Origin: Ascochyta rabiei | Lineage: Eukaryota; Ascomycota; Dothideomycetes; Pleosporales; Didymellaceae | Assembly (NCBI RefSeq): GCF_004011695.2 | Contig: NC_082409.1 | Location: 2,046,001-2,110,000, forward strand | Direction: 5' to 3' | DNA: 64,000 nucleotides | In this document: one piece after another, positions 1-11,435 of the stretch | Layout: every line of letters begins with the position of its first letter | How positions within the stretch are numbered: the first letter of the stretch is position 1 | Position numbers and translations under genes: made by a program | Notes under the pieces: model-generated | Told to the model about the DNA's origin: nothing | What the model saw: the letters and a program-made list of their open reading frames with translations, nothing else | Databases searched by the model: none

Positions 1-1965
1 AGTCCCGAGACGCACACCTACGAGTTGTACAAATCCAGCGGGACTGGCAGCGACAATGACTTTGAATTCGCCGGCGTCATCAACCACAACCTCATCGTGC
101 AGGAGGCCGCAGACGTGACAGCGGGCGTTGACTCGGCGCTGGCCACTCTCAAGAGTAGCATGGCTGCCATCTCGGAATTCAAGGAAGCTAACAAGTATGC
201 CTCCCCGGTGTTTCCATGGCTGCCCTGCGATCTCTGCTGTCGAGTCGAGTGGACTGCAGTACATATGTTTATGGTGACATGAAAACACATGGGCTGACAA
301 TCGTTGCTATTCAGAACCATTGTCGGCGATGCTACTCCTGTCCGCACTCCCGGTCACCGTCGCTTCCCTTTGACAGGGTTCAAGTCGACACACCTCACGC
401 CGTCCAAAGTCGGGTCACCGCTACCGAGCATGCCGGCCTCGCCCATGCACAAGCGTCCGCCCACGTCGCAGCCTAGCGGTACGCACGAGGCTGTCCTTGT
501 TGCCCTCCGTGTTCCCATCATCCACCTGCTCGCTCGTGAGCCGGCAACGGAGGCCTCCCTTGCTAAGACATGTCGCACATCAACAGCCAGTCTGCGAGAA
601 CTGCTGCCCAGAATTGCCAAACGCTCTACTCAAGACACAGACAGGTGGCAGCTGACCGACAAGTCATTTCGCGAGATCAACCCCTACAACTTCCCATACG
701 CGACCTCTGAGGAGCGAGAGCAGGCAATCGAAGGTGCAATCAAGTCGTTTGACCGCCTCCGACTGACCAAAGACGACAAGCTTTGGCAGATTCTTCTGCC
801 ACGTGAAGAACGAGGGCAGGGCAAGTGCTTATCGCGCTCGAAGGTGAAGCCACTGGAGGCCAAGCCCAAAGCTTCAACACCTCTGCACAAAGTGTCAGAC
901 TTCACGAAGAAAAAGCCTGCCGCGAAGAAGACCGACGACAAGACTGCAGAGAGGAAGCTTGATGGCGAAAAGAAGATCAAGACGGTGAAGGAAGGTGGTA
1001 GCAAGCTGAGCAAAGCAGTGAGAGACAGGATTGTGCCACAAGACAAGCCTACGGTGAAGGAGGTCAAGGAAGATGTCGCCAAAACAGCTTCGTCAACGCC
1101 GGCGTCGGCCCCAGCCCCAGCCTCCACCGTCAGCAAAGCTGTGTCTCGCCCTGCTGCATCCAACGAAGCCTCAAAGATCCGTACCAAGAAGGTACCTGCG
1201 ACTGAAAGCAACTCTCTCAATTCCACTCCACGCACCAAGCCCAAGATGGCCGTTCCACGAGACACTTATCAGAACCGTCAGCACCGGCCTGTCAAGCCTG
1301 TGTATAACACAAAGCCCAAGAATCCTTCTCCTCTATCAGCTTCACCCCCAGTCAACGCCAGCGACTTCGAGGACAGCCACCCAGTCCACAAGGCTCTTGC
1401 GGCAGCTGCTTCGCCTGTGAAGTCATCGTACGGTAACTCTGATCGCTTGCTAAAGCGCAAGGCGAACGACATTGACAGCGGCATACACAATCACAGCCTG
1501 GCTGTGAAGAAACCTAACGCCGATCGTGCAACACCCAATCACACCCCCTCGCACACCAACGGCAGACTCAATGGCTCGACACCTTCTAGCAACGCTTCCA
1601 TGAAGCGCAAGTCTGATGGCTCATATATTTCTAACACGTCTACCACCGCCCCTAAGGTCCGCAAAGTCACCAACATTAACACTGGTCTAGCATCCCGCTA
1701 CGACCGCAACAACTCTCAACCTTCCCCTGGCGACTCGTCGTCTTCGACCACATCACCTACTATACCCAACCTGAGTTTCCGCCAGACAGTCGAGCTGTCT
1801 CAGAAGTTCCAAAGATACTATACCAAGTACGAAGAGTTGTATTGGAGATTGACCGAGGCTACTTTGCCGCCAACGGAGGCGCAAAGGAATGATCTTCTCA
1901 ACATGCACAAGAAGCTTGAAGAGATGAAGAGGGTGATCAAGGCCGGCGCTCGTGTGCAGCGCTGA
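1..1965 (+). CDS. ELL-type RNA polymerase II elongation factor, 5' truncated by window edge
   Basis: Exons 1-194 and 315-1965; the gene starts before the window. The intron at 195-314 (120 nt, GTATGC..CAG, branch CTGAC near 294) removes an in-frame TGA at 280-282 and keeps the frame (AA|A codon). The visible protein keeps the end of the ELL N-terminal domain, a winged-helix-like stretch with PVRTPGHRR and a conserved SFREINPYNFPY block, then about 250 residues of Lys/Ser/Pro-rich disordered linker. The C-terminus (about the last 65 residues, from SFRQTVELSQKFQRYY to KKLEEMKRVIKAG) is the coiled occludin/ELL-like domain. Members of this family raise the elongation rate of RNA polymerase II in the nucleus. 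The domain order and the C-terminal domain make the call good; the symbol is left open because the start is missing. Confidence 0.8.
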
Positions 1966-2969
1966 GGAAGAGAACACATGACGATTCCACATCAACCTGG
2001 GCGCTTGATGCGCGTTTTGACGGACATGTTCAGTCAATACACTTCCGACCACAAAAGCTGTGCAGGATGACAGCAGGCTGCGTGTCAAGATGGGCTGATC
2101 TGTTCCCGTTCATTGGGACGCTTTTCGGCGCATTGCATTGGGTTTCTCGATTTGCATTACAAGTTGCACAGCAGCTGACGGATGGGTTGCATTTGGGAAC
2201 TTGGAGTTTTTGTGACATCGCTGCTATAAATCATCAACAAAGGGGACATTGAATCACCCTACATGCGCAGTAACGACAAATGATACATGATGGTTCCATA
2301 AAAGAATCGCGTCAGTCCATATACCCTTCATAGTACAAACAGTCCAAGCGACAATATCAAAGATCTTGTGTTCTGTGCAACGTGAATCGAGAGCTCAAGG
2401 ACCCTGGACCCTGGACCCTGGACCCTGGACCCAACCATTCTAGCGCGACCTCTCACGCACAGTGGGCGCTCAAAGACCGAAGACGGAGCGACTCACTGAT
2501 CAGAACACAGTTGGCAGCTAGTTCATACCGGCAACGCCTCAACGCATGCGTGTTCGGTCAACGTCGCGACTTCACAGACGCCGGGGAATTGTTAGAGATG
2601 CTTTACACTCGTCCCTCGAACTGCCGATCATGCACCTAAGGCTCAAGGCTCCAGCCCAGCAGATCGCACTGCTGATCTCGCACCGAGCTGCTGTGCGCTT
2701 GCACCCCTGCAACTTTGGAAACGTCATTTAAGCCCTACGGCGATCTGACGTGCCTTGACGCAGTCGTCAGCATCACGATTATTCAATTGCCATTCAGCGA
2801 CATCTATAACCCGTGTGAATACACTAACGGTTCTCTCTCCATGCGCTTCCTCCGTAGCTTTATTACGAACTTGGGAAAGAGACGTTTCGCACAGGTTCAC
2901 TACGTCAGAGTTGAATACTCAAGGTACCCTGCGAAAGATCTCTTGGAGAAGGAAAACGCAGAAGACAAC
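1966..2969. other. Intergenic region with heptanucleotide repeat
   Basis: About 1 kb between the ELL-type gene and the DUF2237 gene. It should hold the 3' UTR of the first and the promoter of the second. The only structure seen is a perfect 7-bp tandem array at 2399-2432. Short open frames here show no family resemblance and no consistent splice signals. Confidence 0.6.
2399..2432. repeat. Microsatellite (GGACCCT)n, nearly five copies
   Basis: Four full copies of GGACCCT followed by GGACCC, without mismatches, in non-coding DNA. Confidence 0.95.
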
Positions 2970-3450
2970 ATGTCGCAATCATTGAACGGTACGTAATAAA
3001 TCTGTCAATCATGAGACGAGCTGCGACAAGAGGCATTGAACTGCAGAGAAAAGGGTTCACTGCCTCTAACAGTACCCGGTACTAACAACCACAGTCTTCA
3101 AAAAGCCCCTCGCCCTCCACTCCACACAGCCCTTGACCGGCTTCACCCGCTCAGGCTACTGTGAAGTGCCCAAATCCGACCATGGTAACCACAGCATCGC
3201 GGGCATCGTGACTAACGAGTTCCTTGACTACAGCGCTGCGCAGGGCAACAACCTGCGCGACATCGGGCTCACCGACGGCTGCCGTTGGTGTCTGTGTGTT
3301 AGTCGCTGGAGGGAGGCGTTCGAGAACAGGACAGGCGATGCTGACAAGAAGGTGCCGAAGGTGGTGTTGAACGCTACAAACCAGAGCGCATTGAAGGAAG
3401 TGGATATGGAGATGTTGAAGAAGTTCGCGGTCGACAAGGAGGAGAAATGA
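2970..3450 (+). CDS. DUF2237 family protein (124 aa)
   Basis: Exons 2970-2988 and 3095-3450. The intron (106 nt) has GTACGT, a perfect ACTAAC branch site at 3081-3086 and ends ACAG. The start ATG at 2970 gives MSQSLN, followed across the junction by VFKKPLALHSTQPLTGFTRSGYC. The family hallmarks are the PLTGFxRxGYC block, the GNHSIAGIVTNEFLDYS segment and the DGCRWCLCVSRWREAF block, with the paired cysteines of the WCLC motif. DUF2237 proteins are short, widespread in bacteria and fungi, and of unknown biochemical role; no function is proposed. Length is normal for the family. It is followed 250 bp later by another small cysteine-containing protein on the same strand. Confidence 0.85.
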
Positions 3451-3700
3451 CTGCAGAAGCTATAAAAAAAGCAAGACATCCAGTTCTCCACATTAGCCGC
3501 GTGCACATTCTTTATTTCCAATTAACAATCAATCCGTGCTATACATCGCTTTCTCTCTATTTCAACGCGTTGCGTAATGACATCATGTCTCGCACTAGCG
3601 CGCCATCACCAACCTTGAGTCACCATCACTATGACAGGCGTCTATTCAGGTACTCGCTCGCAACACCCAATAAGCCAAGCCACGCACTACTATATCCAAA

Positions 3701-3964
3701 ATGGTCTCCTGTCCAGAATGCGGAGCTGGGGCGGATTTGACCAAAGACGGAACTTACGCGCATTGCGCTTCTTGTACGTGCCGGCCCCACTACGCCCTGC
3801 AGACGCAACCTGAGGTACAATTTGCTCACTTTTGTCGTACAGGTAACACTATCTTCGAGCCTGGGAAGGATGGGAGTCACTACAGGGGCGGCGGCAGCAG
3901 CTCTGGCGACAAAGAACAGGCTACGAAGGACGATGGCAAGAAGCAGGGGGAAAGCAAGAGCTGA
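3701..3964 (+). CDS. Small zinc-ribbon-like protein (64 aa)
   Basis: Exons 3701-3773 and 3843-3964. The 69-nt intron (GTACGT..GTACAG) is a multiple of three, so the frame is also open if it is retained; splicing is preferred because it joins CASC directly to NTIFEPGKDG. The protein begins MVSCPECGAG and carries CPEC followed about 20 residues later by CASC, the paired CxxC spacing of a single zinc ribbon. The C-terminal half is Gly/Ser then Lys/Asp-rich and probably disordered. No specific family can be named. The unspliced 87-residue form would insert 23 residues after CASC and is the alternative. Confidence 0.55.
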   Translation: MVSCPECGAGADLTKDGTYAHCASCTCRPHYALQTQPEVQFAHFCRTGNTIFEPGKDGSHYRGGGSSSGDKEQATKDDGKKQGESKS

Positions 3965-4079
3965 ATCATGCTTGGGTTAAGGGTCATCTGTGAGCAGACA
4001 ACGTGTCGTTGTAATCACAAGCTGACGTTAGATGCAGATGTTGTAGGTTTTGATTCAATACGATCAGAGATACTATGTG

Positions 4080-4370
4080 TTATACAATTGACATCCATTG
4101 AACTTGCGCAAGAAAGTAGGATAGATAACCCGACAACACAATACATGAATCCCCAGCTAGCGTCAGCACAGCTTCAGCTTTCTTGATAACTGGTAAGAAG
4201 TCGTTCGCACCCCAGGCTTCCATCAGAGCATCAAAGACGAAGCTCTCACTCCAGACGGTAACTACCGTTGTTTCTATAACTCTTCCTCCAGTCACAATCA
4301 CGGCCCACAATACGGTCACAAAGACAAGGGTTACGATACTCCATGCAAGGAAACCCTTTCGAGGCTTCAT
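4080..4370 (-). CDS. Possible small membrane protein or C-terminal exon of the RING-like gene
   Basis: A 96-residue open frame that starts MKPRKGFLAW and contains one strong membrane segment (about residues 8-30, rich in V, L, I, A and W) plus a weaker hydrophobic stretch near the C-terminus. Its ATG lies 8 nt past the stop of the upstream RING-like frame. It could be a separate small gene, or a last exon: a GT at the codon after EHRVQ and the AG of CCTCAG before ATCTATGAC would join the frames through a 70-nt intron, but the GTGGAG donor is weak. No family was recognised. Confidence 0.3.
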   Translation of the reverse strand: MKPRKGFLAWSIVTLVFVTVLWAVIVTGGRVIETTVVTVWSESFVFDALMEAWGANDFLPVIKKAEAVLTLAGDSCIVLSGYLSYFLAQVQWMSIV

Positions 4371-4377
4371 GACCTGG

Positions 4378-5367
4378 TCATAGATCTGAGGACTTTCGCG
4401 CGGTTTCGACTTTGCTCTCCAGAAGGGTGTAGAGATCGTCTCGCTCCTGCTCCACCTGGACACGATGCTCAGGAGCGAGGTTATGGGCGAGAAGCCATAG
4501 CACCTTCGTTAACATTGAACGATTTTTGCGGGTGAACTCTCGCAGAGTCCAATATCGCTCCGGTGTCAGACCGTGGAGCGGTTCCATCACTGTGCACGAG
4601 TCTGCACAAAGATAGTGTCCTGCCTTCAGGAACTCGCCCAGTGGATGTGGAGGCGCCTCATCGTGAGGAATGACGTGATGCTGGCATGCATGGCCACCAC
4701 AGACCAGGCAGGCACGGCAAAATGCACAGCTATACACCCCAAGGGCATACTTCAATGACTCCTGAAAACACCGTCGGCATTGACAGTGACCACAAGGGGC
4801 ACGCTGTGGCAGATGGATGCCTGCATCGAAGTTGTTTGCGCAGATCAGACACGACCCACCGTGATCATCCTTGTTTCTTTTCGCAGCCTTGATGCCGTTC
4901 TTATTGCGGAAGAACCATTGAGACTCTGGGTCTTTTAGGAGGTTCTCGGTATCATACGCGCCTCTTGCCCAGACGTAAGGCCATTCTCCCGCCTCCAGAA
5001 TCATGTGTACGAGGTCAGCCTTCGATTTGCTCGGCTTCTGCTGCTGCGCACCAACAATACAAAGCCACTGATATTGCTTAAGTGTACGACGATGGGGATG
5101 CTTCAAGGTGGCGTCCTTGACCCAGTCTCGGAAGCTTTCGTATTGGTAGAAGGATGGCAGACCATCGTAGATCCTGTGTAGCATATCTTTGTCAATCACT
5201 TCTAAATCAATGGTGTCGTTGTCCCGGAGTGCCGAGGCAATGTCGTTGGTGAAGGACTGAAAAGTATGCATCGCCTTGACATATGGGTTGGAGGAGTCAG
5301 GTAGCTCAGCGAAGGAGAATCGTGTTTGGAGGGCATAGATCCACTGTTCGATTGTAAGAGACGACAT
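4378..5367 (-). CDS. RING-like zinc-finger protein (329 aa)
   Basis: A single-exon frame starting MSSLTIEQW. The middle holds a modified RING: CLICANNF, then PCGHCQCRRCF, then CAFCRACLVCGG, giving the C-x2-C, C-x-H-x-C-x2-C and C-x2-C ligand pattern at about residues 173-225. Further Cys/His pairs (GGHACQHH) follow. Many proteins of this shape are E3 ubiquitin ligases, but no partner or substrate can be read from the sequence. There is no signal peptide. The N-terminal half is helical and unrecognised. A hydrophobic frame follows immediately downstream (see 4080-4370), so the annotated C-terminus may be wrong. A short frame upstream at 5370-5498 cannot be joined with an intron of normal length. 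Confidence 0.6.
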   Translation of the reverse strand: MSSLTIEQWIYALQTRFSFAELPDSSNPYVKAMHTFQSFTNDIASALRDNDTIDLEVIDKDMLHRIYDGLPSFYQYESFRDWVKDATLKHPHRRTLKQYQWLCIVGAQQQKPSKSKADLVHMILEAGEWPYVWARGAYDTENLLKDPESQWFFRNKNGIKAAKRNKDDHGGSCLICANNFDAGIHLPQRAPCGHCQCRRCFQESLKYALGVYSCAFCRACLVCGGHACQHHVIPHDEAPPHPLGEFLKAGHYLCADSCTVMEPLHGLTPERYWTLREFTRKNRSMLTKVLWLLAHNLAPEHRVQVEQERDDLYTLLESKVETARKSSDL

Positions 5368-6323
5368 CTAAGGCTTGACTGGGTGCGCAGGTACCCACCG
5401 TCAGGATCCTTGTCGTAACGAGTGAATTGTAGGTTGAGAGCTATAGTTGTCAAGAAGGAATCGAATGCAACGGTTATTTCTATAGAGTGGTCCTTCAAAA
5501 TGTGAATACATATCTTCGTTACGAACAGTATCCCTAAGCCCAGCGCGACTTGTTTTCACCGATGCGTGCTTTCACCAAGGGAAGGAATCAATGAGAATTG
5601 ACGAGCGCTGTCGTGCGGTGTACTGCATGCATGGGATCGGAATTTGTCAGTTCCATAGTTTCCTCCCTCTATTCGATTCGTTTGCAATAACCATGTTTTA
5701 CAGGATTCAGCGGTTTGCAAGGTTGCTGCGCGCTGTGGCTGTCACAAGTTCGCATTCTTCGTATCGGTGGCTTATCGATACCAAACCTGTCAGGTGTCTT
5801 GGCTTCAGCGATGTCACCGCCGTTCATCGTCACTCATTGTGATAGCACCTTGGAAGCATCGATAAACGACCGAGACCTAGTCGAGCTTCGTTTTCTTGTA
5901 TTTGAGATGCTATCTCGACCCCGGACAGGTGCGGTGGGGCCGGGCCTCCTTGATCAGCCGTTAACGCGTCATGGCGTGTATCAATTTCGAATACCACCGC
6001 TGTACTCATTTTGCACGTCTGAACCCGAACTTGCACTCTTATCATGAAATTTCTGGTAATGCTCGCAGCGTAGTCCTTTCCAAACCAGCCGTTGTTGCTG
6101 CTTTCGCGCTTCTGTTGCGCTTCCCTTTTCAGCGTCGTTTTCACTTCATCACGACTTCCGCTGTCGGACAGCTTGTCTGGCAACGTTACCTTTCTCTTTG
6201 CCAAGTAGCTTTCGAGCTCCAACTCACTGTCACTTGTGTACATACAGCTGCGAAACGATTCGGCTCTGCATGCTTCCACACCGCTCCTAGATTCGACCAG
6301 ATCTCCACGTTAGTGAACGCACA
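5368..6323. other. Divergent intergenic region
   Basis: This lies between the divergent RING-like gene and the TM9 gene and should contain both promoters. A 149-codon minus-strand frame at 5830-6279 has no recognisable domain and was not accepted as a gene. Confidence 0.5.
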
Positions 6324-8451
6324 ATGCGCGCATCAATAGCGGCCTGCGCTGCCTTCAGCTCATTGTTGGCCTGTACACATGCTTTTTACATACCAGGTCA
6401 GTTGGTCGATTTGTCTGTGAGGCGCGTATTGACGGGGCCCAGGCTTTTCATACAAAAGCTATCGCGACGGCGAAACGATACCCCTCCTCGTCAACAAGAT
6501 ATACTCCGACTACAGCGAGCTGCAGTATGCATTCTCCGAACTTCCTTTCGTCTGCCCACCGACCGGTCGTGTACGCGCAGGACGCTTTACAAGCGGGACG
6601 AGCATAACGTTGAATTTGGGCGAGGTGCTACGAGGTGACCGCATAGTTGTATCTGACTATGAGCTAGTCATGGGAAACGACGAAGAGGCGCGTTATCTCT
6701 GCAGTCAAACGATTGATCTCGAAGGCATTCGAAGAGCAAAGGAATTGATACGCGACGGCTACATCGCTGAGTGGATAGTAGACAACTTGCCTGGTGCCTC
6801 GAGCTTTCAGACAACAGACAAGAGCAGAAAGTACTATGCGGCAGGCTTCAAGATTGGTGATGAGGTAGTACCGGCGCACGGTGGACCAGCAGATTACCTT
6901 ATCAACAACCACGTTACGCTCGTCATCCGATACCACCGTGCGCCCGGAAAGGACGGCGACAAGGGCAAAAAAGTCATCGTGGGATTCGAAGTGTTCCCAA
7001 AGAGCATTACCGCGAGTGGTCGGGACGAGTCCGGACTTCCAGCACATATCGAAGGCGAACATGCAGCGCTCTTGCTGGTCCATCAGGCCAATGGCACGAA
7101 CAGTACCGACACCGAAGCCGAGCCTACGACGTTGACAATTCCTTACACATACTCGGTATACTGGCGTGAGGATGATCGATTGGAATGGCACAACCGTTGG
7201 GACATGTACTTTGTAGCTCAGGACGACAACGCAAACATACATTGGCTGGCTATCATCAACTCATTGGTCATCTGCGGCTTGCTGACCGCTGTTGTCTCGG
7301 TCATCTTGACGCGCACAATTCGTGGCGATATCAGAGGCCATCATGACCTTGGTGTGCGTGGCATCAAATCCAAGTCTGGTCGCATGTCATCGTCACCAAA
7401 ACAAGAGAAGAAAAATCTCCTTGGACCAATGGCCGACTTGGACACAGATGGTACTTCTTCTGACGAAGAAGAGATTGAAGATGTCACAGGCTGGAAGCTT
7501 CTACATGGCGATGTGTTTCGAGCACCGGCCTATGGGAGCCTTCTTGCTGCTCTCATTGGTTCTGGAATACAACTTCTTTACATGGCTCTCGGCTTACTTG
7601 TGCTCAGCACATTGGGTGTGCTCAATCCAAGCTTTCGCGGTGGCTACGTCAGCGTGGGTGTGGGACTTTTTGTCTTTGCCGGCATTTTCTCTGGGTACTT
7701 CTCAGCTCGCACATACAAGACGTTTGGAGGGCAAATGTGGCAGAAAAATGTCGTCGTCACCGCGTCGTTGGTCCCAGGCCTTCTGTTCGCCACAATATTC
7801 ATCCTGAACCTTTTCGTATGGGTTCAGGCTTCCAGTACCGCATTACCTTTTGGCACGCTCATCGCACTTATCCTGCTTTGGCTCTTCGTCCAGCTTCCGC
7901 TTGTCTACGTTGGTAGCTGGTTCGGATACGAGCGCATGGGCGCGTACATACATCCTATCAGAGCCAATGTCATCCCTCGTCAGATTCCAGATCAACGTTG
8001 GTATCTCAAGAGTGGGCAAAAACTACTTGTCGCCGGCCTCGTTCCATTCATCGTCATCTTCGTGGAACTCTTGTTCGTAGTCAAGAGCTTGTGGGTGGAC
8101 AAAACTACTTACTATTACGCGTTCGGCTTCACAGGAGTCGTAAGCGTCTTACTGGTGGTGGTTGTTGTCGAGGTCACACTCGTTGCCACGTACTTCCTGT
8201 TATGCTCAGAGAACTACCACTGGTGGTGGCATTCCTTTGCGGTCGGCGGCTCTTCATCCATTTGGGTGTATGGCTATCTGATCTACTGCTACTTCACCAA
8301 GCTACATATCGCCGGCTTTGTGTCAAGCGTGTTGTTCTTCGTCTACAGCTTTTTAGCCTGCGCTGTGTACGCGCTGCTAACTGGTACTGTCGGGTTCTTG
8401 GCAGCGTACACTTTTGTGAGAAACATCTACGGAGCTATCAAGGTTGATTGA
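6324..8451 (+). CDS. TM9 superfamily (EMP70/nonaspanin) protein, 693 aa
   Basis: Exons 6324-6396 and 6443-8451. The short 46-nt intron (GTCAGT..CCCAG) restores the family N-terminus: FYIPG joins GFSYKSYRDGETIPLLVNK, then the conserved SELPFVCPP block. Residues 1-20 are a signal peptide. A lumenal domain of about 250 residues is followed by nine or so membrane segments from about residue 285 to the end. The family motifs HNRWDMYF, a GDVFRAP-type segment and the C-terminal FVRNIYGAIKVD (ending in a lysine-rich COPI/Golgi retention type tail, KVD) are present. TM9 proteins sit in Golgi/endosome membranes and act in protein sorting and metal homeostasis. The length is typical. The intron is near the lower size limit but the frame demands it. 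Confidence 0.92.
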
Positions 8452-8652
8452 AGTACTCCGAGTCGACTGTCAACGAAACACACGAACGCTTTGACTCGGG
8501 AAGCTTTGGCCCTTTCCACACTATTCCGAGTGCATTGGGCAGAGCTCGTTTGGACGCATATCGACACACAGTATCATAAGCACGCGATCAGATGCTTTTC
8601 CGCATTCATAGATAGGGTAATATTAATCAGATATGATCCATTCATCTTTTGT

Positions 8653-10374
8653 CTAAGTCTTGCTTAGCTGTTTCCTCCAACCCAGCAGCTCTGCGCTCAC
8701 GATCCCATCCGCTCCTTTGGTGAAGACGATAGTGTCTAATGGCTCCGTGACGTACCGGAACGGATCTCCCCAGTTCCAGCTCGCACACTGCAACTCAGCG
8801 AAACCCCTCTGTCTATCCTTGTTATCAATCAGTATCCTCCATGCTTCTTTTTCGGTCCCTAACGAATCCGGATCAGTCGGGTACAACCTTGCGCTGAAGC
8901 TCTCAAAGGGGATCTTCTGCACAGCAGCAAGCGACTGCAGGACCGGAACACCATTCATTGTCAGATTCACAACGGCAATTCCAGGTCCGTCATCAACAAC
9001 CAGCGTCATGCTGTTTGTCATATTACCAACAGTGGCTTCGTACGTACCCTCGTACTCCACTGCTGCTTGCTTTCGCGCCAAGTTGTCCGCATACGCCACC
9101 AGCGGCTTCATGAGCAGCGGGAACAGCGCTGAAATCGCTTCGTTTGCATGCGCACCCGCAACGTTGATCGTAAGCGCGATACCGTACTCTCGGATGATTG
9201 CAGTGTATGCTGCGTACCCTGTCACGCCACCTGTTTTGGTGAAGATGTCAATCGGCCTTTGAGTTTTCACATCCAGATCCGCAGGTCTTAAAATCTCCCA
9301 CGACTCGCCGACAGCTTGGTTAAGCGAGGGCAGGAGAGCCCGGGGTTGTAGCCAGCGGCGTGTTTCAGGCTTGTTGAGTAGCTTGTGAGATAGGATGGAT
9401 TGTAGAAAGGTGAGGAGGTCGTTGGCCGTCGACCATAGGCCGCCGGAGGGATTGTAGTTTCCGAGATCAGGGACGAACCAACCGGCGTCTGCAGATGTAC
9501 GAGGAAGGAGAGCTGTGCTGGAGTTCGTAGGGACGGAGAAAGATGTCTTGCTCATACCAAGGGGTTTGACAATCAGATCATGGATGACTTGTTCGGAGGT
9601 CTTGTTGTGGGCAGCTTCGAGAGCCATACCAAGGAGATTATAGCCGATGTTCGAGTACAAAGGTCCAGAGTCGGGTGAGCGTGGGTGATATGCAGGGTTG
9701 TTGAGACCGGCAACTACTTCCTCGCGAGTGCAGACTCTGCCGCCGGGGAAGGGGTCGCATGTTGACACTTTGTCACCGGTACCGTTGATGCTTGGAAGAC
9801 CGAGAGTGGCGGGCTTGAAACCAGGTACTATAGCAAGGTCTCCAGTGTAGATATAGCGACCCATACCGCTTGTATGGCTTGCCAATGCAGCAATGGTGAC
9901 ATCGCCGTAGGCTACTTCATCTAGCTCGGGGATGAACTTGGTAATGGGGTCTGAAAGCTTGATCTGGTCTGCACTGAGCAGAATTGCTAGCATTGTGAAA
10001 GTCTTAGTAACGCTGCCAACTCGAAGCTGCGTCTCTAAAAGCGATTGACCGACTTCACGGCCAGGTGCCGAGTATTCATGTTCGAAGACCGTGGTATGGC
10101 CGATTGACGCTTTGATCGCGTAAGACGTGTCTGAAGCCCATGGTAGATTTTCGAACACTGAATCCGAGATGGAGAATTTTGACGAGTTCGAAAAAATCGT
10201 TGGTGGAGGAAGCAACGGTCCTGGTGGAGGACAGTAGGCCTGTGCTGCGGTCGCTGAGAACAAAGCGTACATTGTGGAGGAACGCATGGCTGCACTTGTG
10301 TAAAACCAGAAGAGAAGAACTGGGAGTGATGATACTCCAACAATCGCGAACAACCGTCCATTAAATAGAGACAT
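8653..10374 (-). CDS. Beta-lactamase-fold serine hydrolase, membrane-anchored or secreted (573 aa)
   Basis: A single-exon gene. The upstream frame is open to 10506, but the ATG at 10374 is chosen because it begins a hydrophobic leader (MSLFNGRLFAIVG, then a leucine/valine-rich core), whereas the extra 44 residues look like translated 5' UTR. The class C beta-lactamase/penicillin-binding-protein fold is shown by the catalytic SxxK (VGSVTKTF, near residue 120), the YxN motif (LYSNIGYN, near residue 238) and a C-terminal HxG-equivalent region (FTKTGGVTGY). Several N-x-S/T sites suggest passage through the secretory pathway. Fungal members include D-aminopeptidase-like and lactone-cleaving enzymes; the substrate cannot be inferred here. 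Confidence 0.85.
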   Translation of the reverse strand: MSLFNGRLFAIVGVSSLPVLLFWFYTSAAMRSSTMYALFSATAAQAYCPPPGPLLPPPTIFSNSSKFSISDSVFENLPWASDTSYAIKASIGHTTVFEHEYSAPGREVGQSLLETQLRVGSVTKTFTMLAILLSADQIKLSDPITKFIPELDEVAYGDVTIAALASHTSGMGRYIYTGDLAIVPGFKPATLGLPSINGTGDKVSTCDPFPGGRVCTREEVVAGLNNPAYHPRSPDSGPLYSNIGYNLLGMALEAAHNKTSEQVIHDLIVKPLGMSKTSFSVPTNSSTALLPRTSADAGWFVPDLGNYNPSGGLWSTANDLLTFLQSILSHKLLNKPETRRWLQPRALLPSLNQAVGESWEILRPADLDVKTQRPIDIFTKTGGVTGYAAYTAIIREYGIALTINVAGAHANEAISALFPLLMKPLVAYADNLARKQAAVEYEGTYEATVGNMTNSMTLVVDDGPGIAVVNLTMNGVPVLQSLAAVQKIPFESFSARLYPTDPDSLGTEKEAWRILIDNKDRQRGFAELQCASWNWGDPFRYVTEPLDTIVFTKGADGIVSAELLGWRKQLSKT

Positions 10375-11435
10375 TATGGCTGTGTAGGGTCGTGTAGCAT
10401 GGTATGTTGTGAGGCCAATGCTTGTTCGCACTTGTGGAGTAGCGCCATGTAAGACGGTCGGAGTAAATTCAGGCCACCACCGTATGCGCGCAACGCCAAG
10501 GCCCAAGGCTGTTCAGTAAGATCTATTTCCAGTAGCACAGACAGAGTGCGTCGTATGAGATGATTGCAAGTAGGAAAGATTGGCCGATTCAAGCTCGGGA
10601 GAGATGAGTGGAGGATGGAATGTCGCCGTGCAGGACGTCAACCCCAGTGCTGATGTGGGGCACGCTCCGCACTGTCGATTTTTCTCCACTTTCAGTCTGA
10701 ACACTGTAAACTCTGTACAGTATGCTTCTAGAGAAACACGACCTGTCAGGCTGGCAAAATCCACTTCTGAACGGCTTCGTAAAGTATCTGCTCCGAGCAT
10801 AGCCAAGATAGTCACAAGCCAGGGCACGTCATGTTATATTTGTCTAGTGTGGCTTCAACTCTTACAAAGCCTCCTAGGTTGTATATGCAAACTGAGCGAA
10901 TCTAGCTCGATCCTTCACGCGGGTACATGTGAGCTAGAGTTCATTTTGTGCTTTGGTATACAACTCGCAGACAACTGGCTTGGGCCTTTCGTTGATTAGT
11001 CCATGGACGCTCATGGCAGGATGAAAGGTCGTGAAGGTGCAATCCCGGGGGTTTATCAGGCCAGCTAATCTACGCCGCCGAGCAGGGGGCTCATGGAACG
11101 CGGCACTCGACATTAGGTGCTGGTTAGAAAGCCAAGTCTTGAACTAGATATGCACAATGACGCATGGCTCATGGCATCCATTGCTCAACGCATGATATAT
11201 CTTGGAACGCTGGCATTGTCCTTAAATACCGCAAGAAACAATCGAAAGCAGCCGCTAGATGTGCTTCTGACCTGACACTCCATCGTAGATGAAACACAAA
11301 GGCAAACATGACGGCTGAAGTGTTGAGAACCACACGTCTTCTTCACTTCAAATCCATTGGCTGTGTTAAATAAGATCAAATCTCATGGACTATTACTGGA
11401 TGAGTTGAAGGACCGCGGAAATTTGCTTGTATGAC
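10375..11435. other. Intergenic region, no gene seen
   Basis: About 1 kb upstream of the serine hydrolase and downstream of the broken transporter. Only short frames without family resemblance are present. Confidence 0.5.

Noticed and set aside
5830..6279. 149-codon minus-strand frame upstream of the TM9 gene
   Set aside because: It has no family resemblance and would overlap the TM9 promoter; kept only as a note.
8660..9262. 200-codon plus-strand frame
   Set aside because: It lies entirely antisense to the well-supported serine hydrolase and has the composition of a shadow frame.
8653..10506. Upstream start (10506) for the serine hydrolase
   Set aside because: The extra 44 residues precede a good signal-anchor start at 10374 and look like translated leader.
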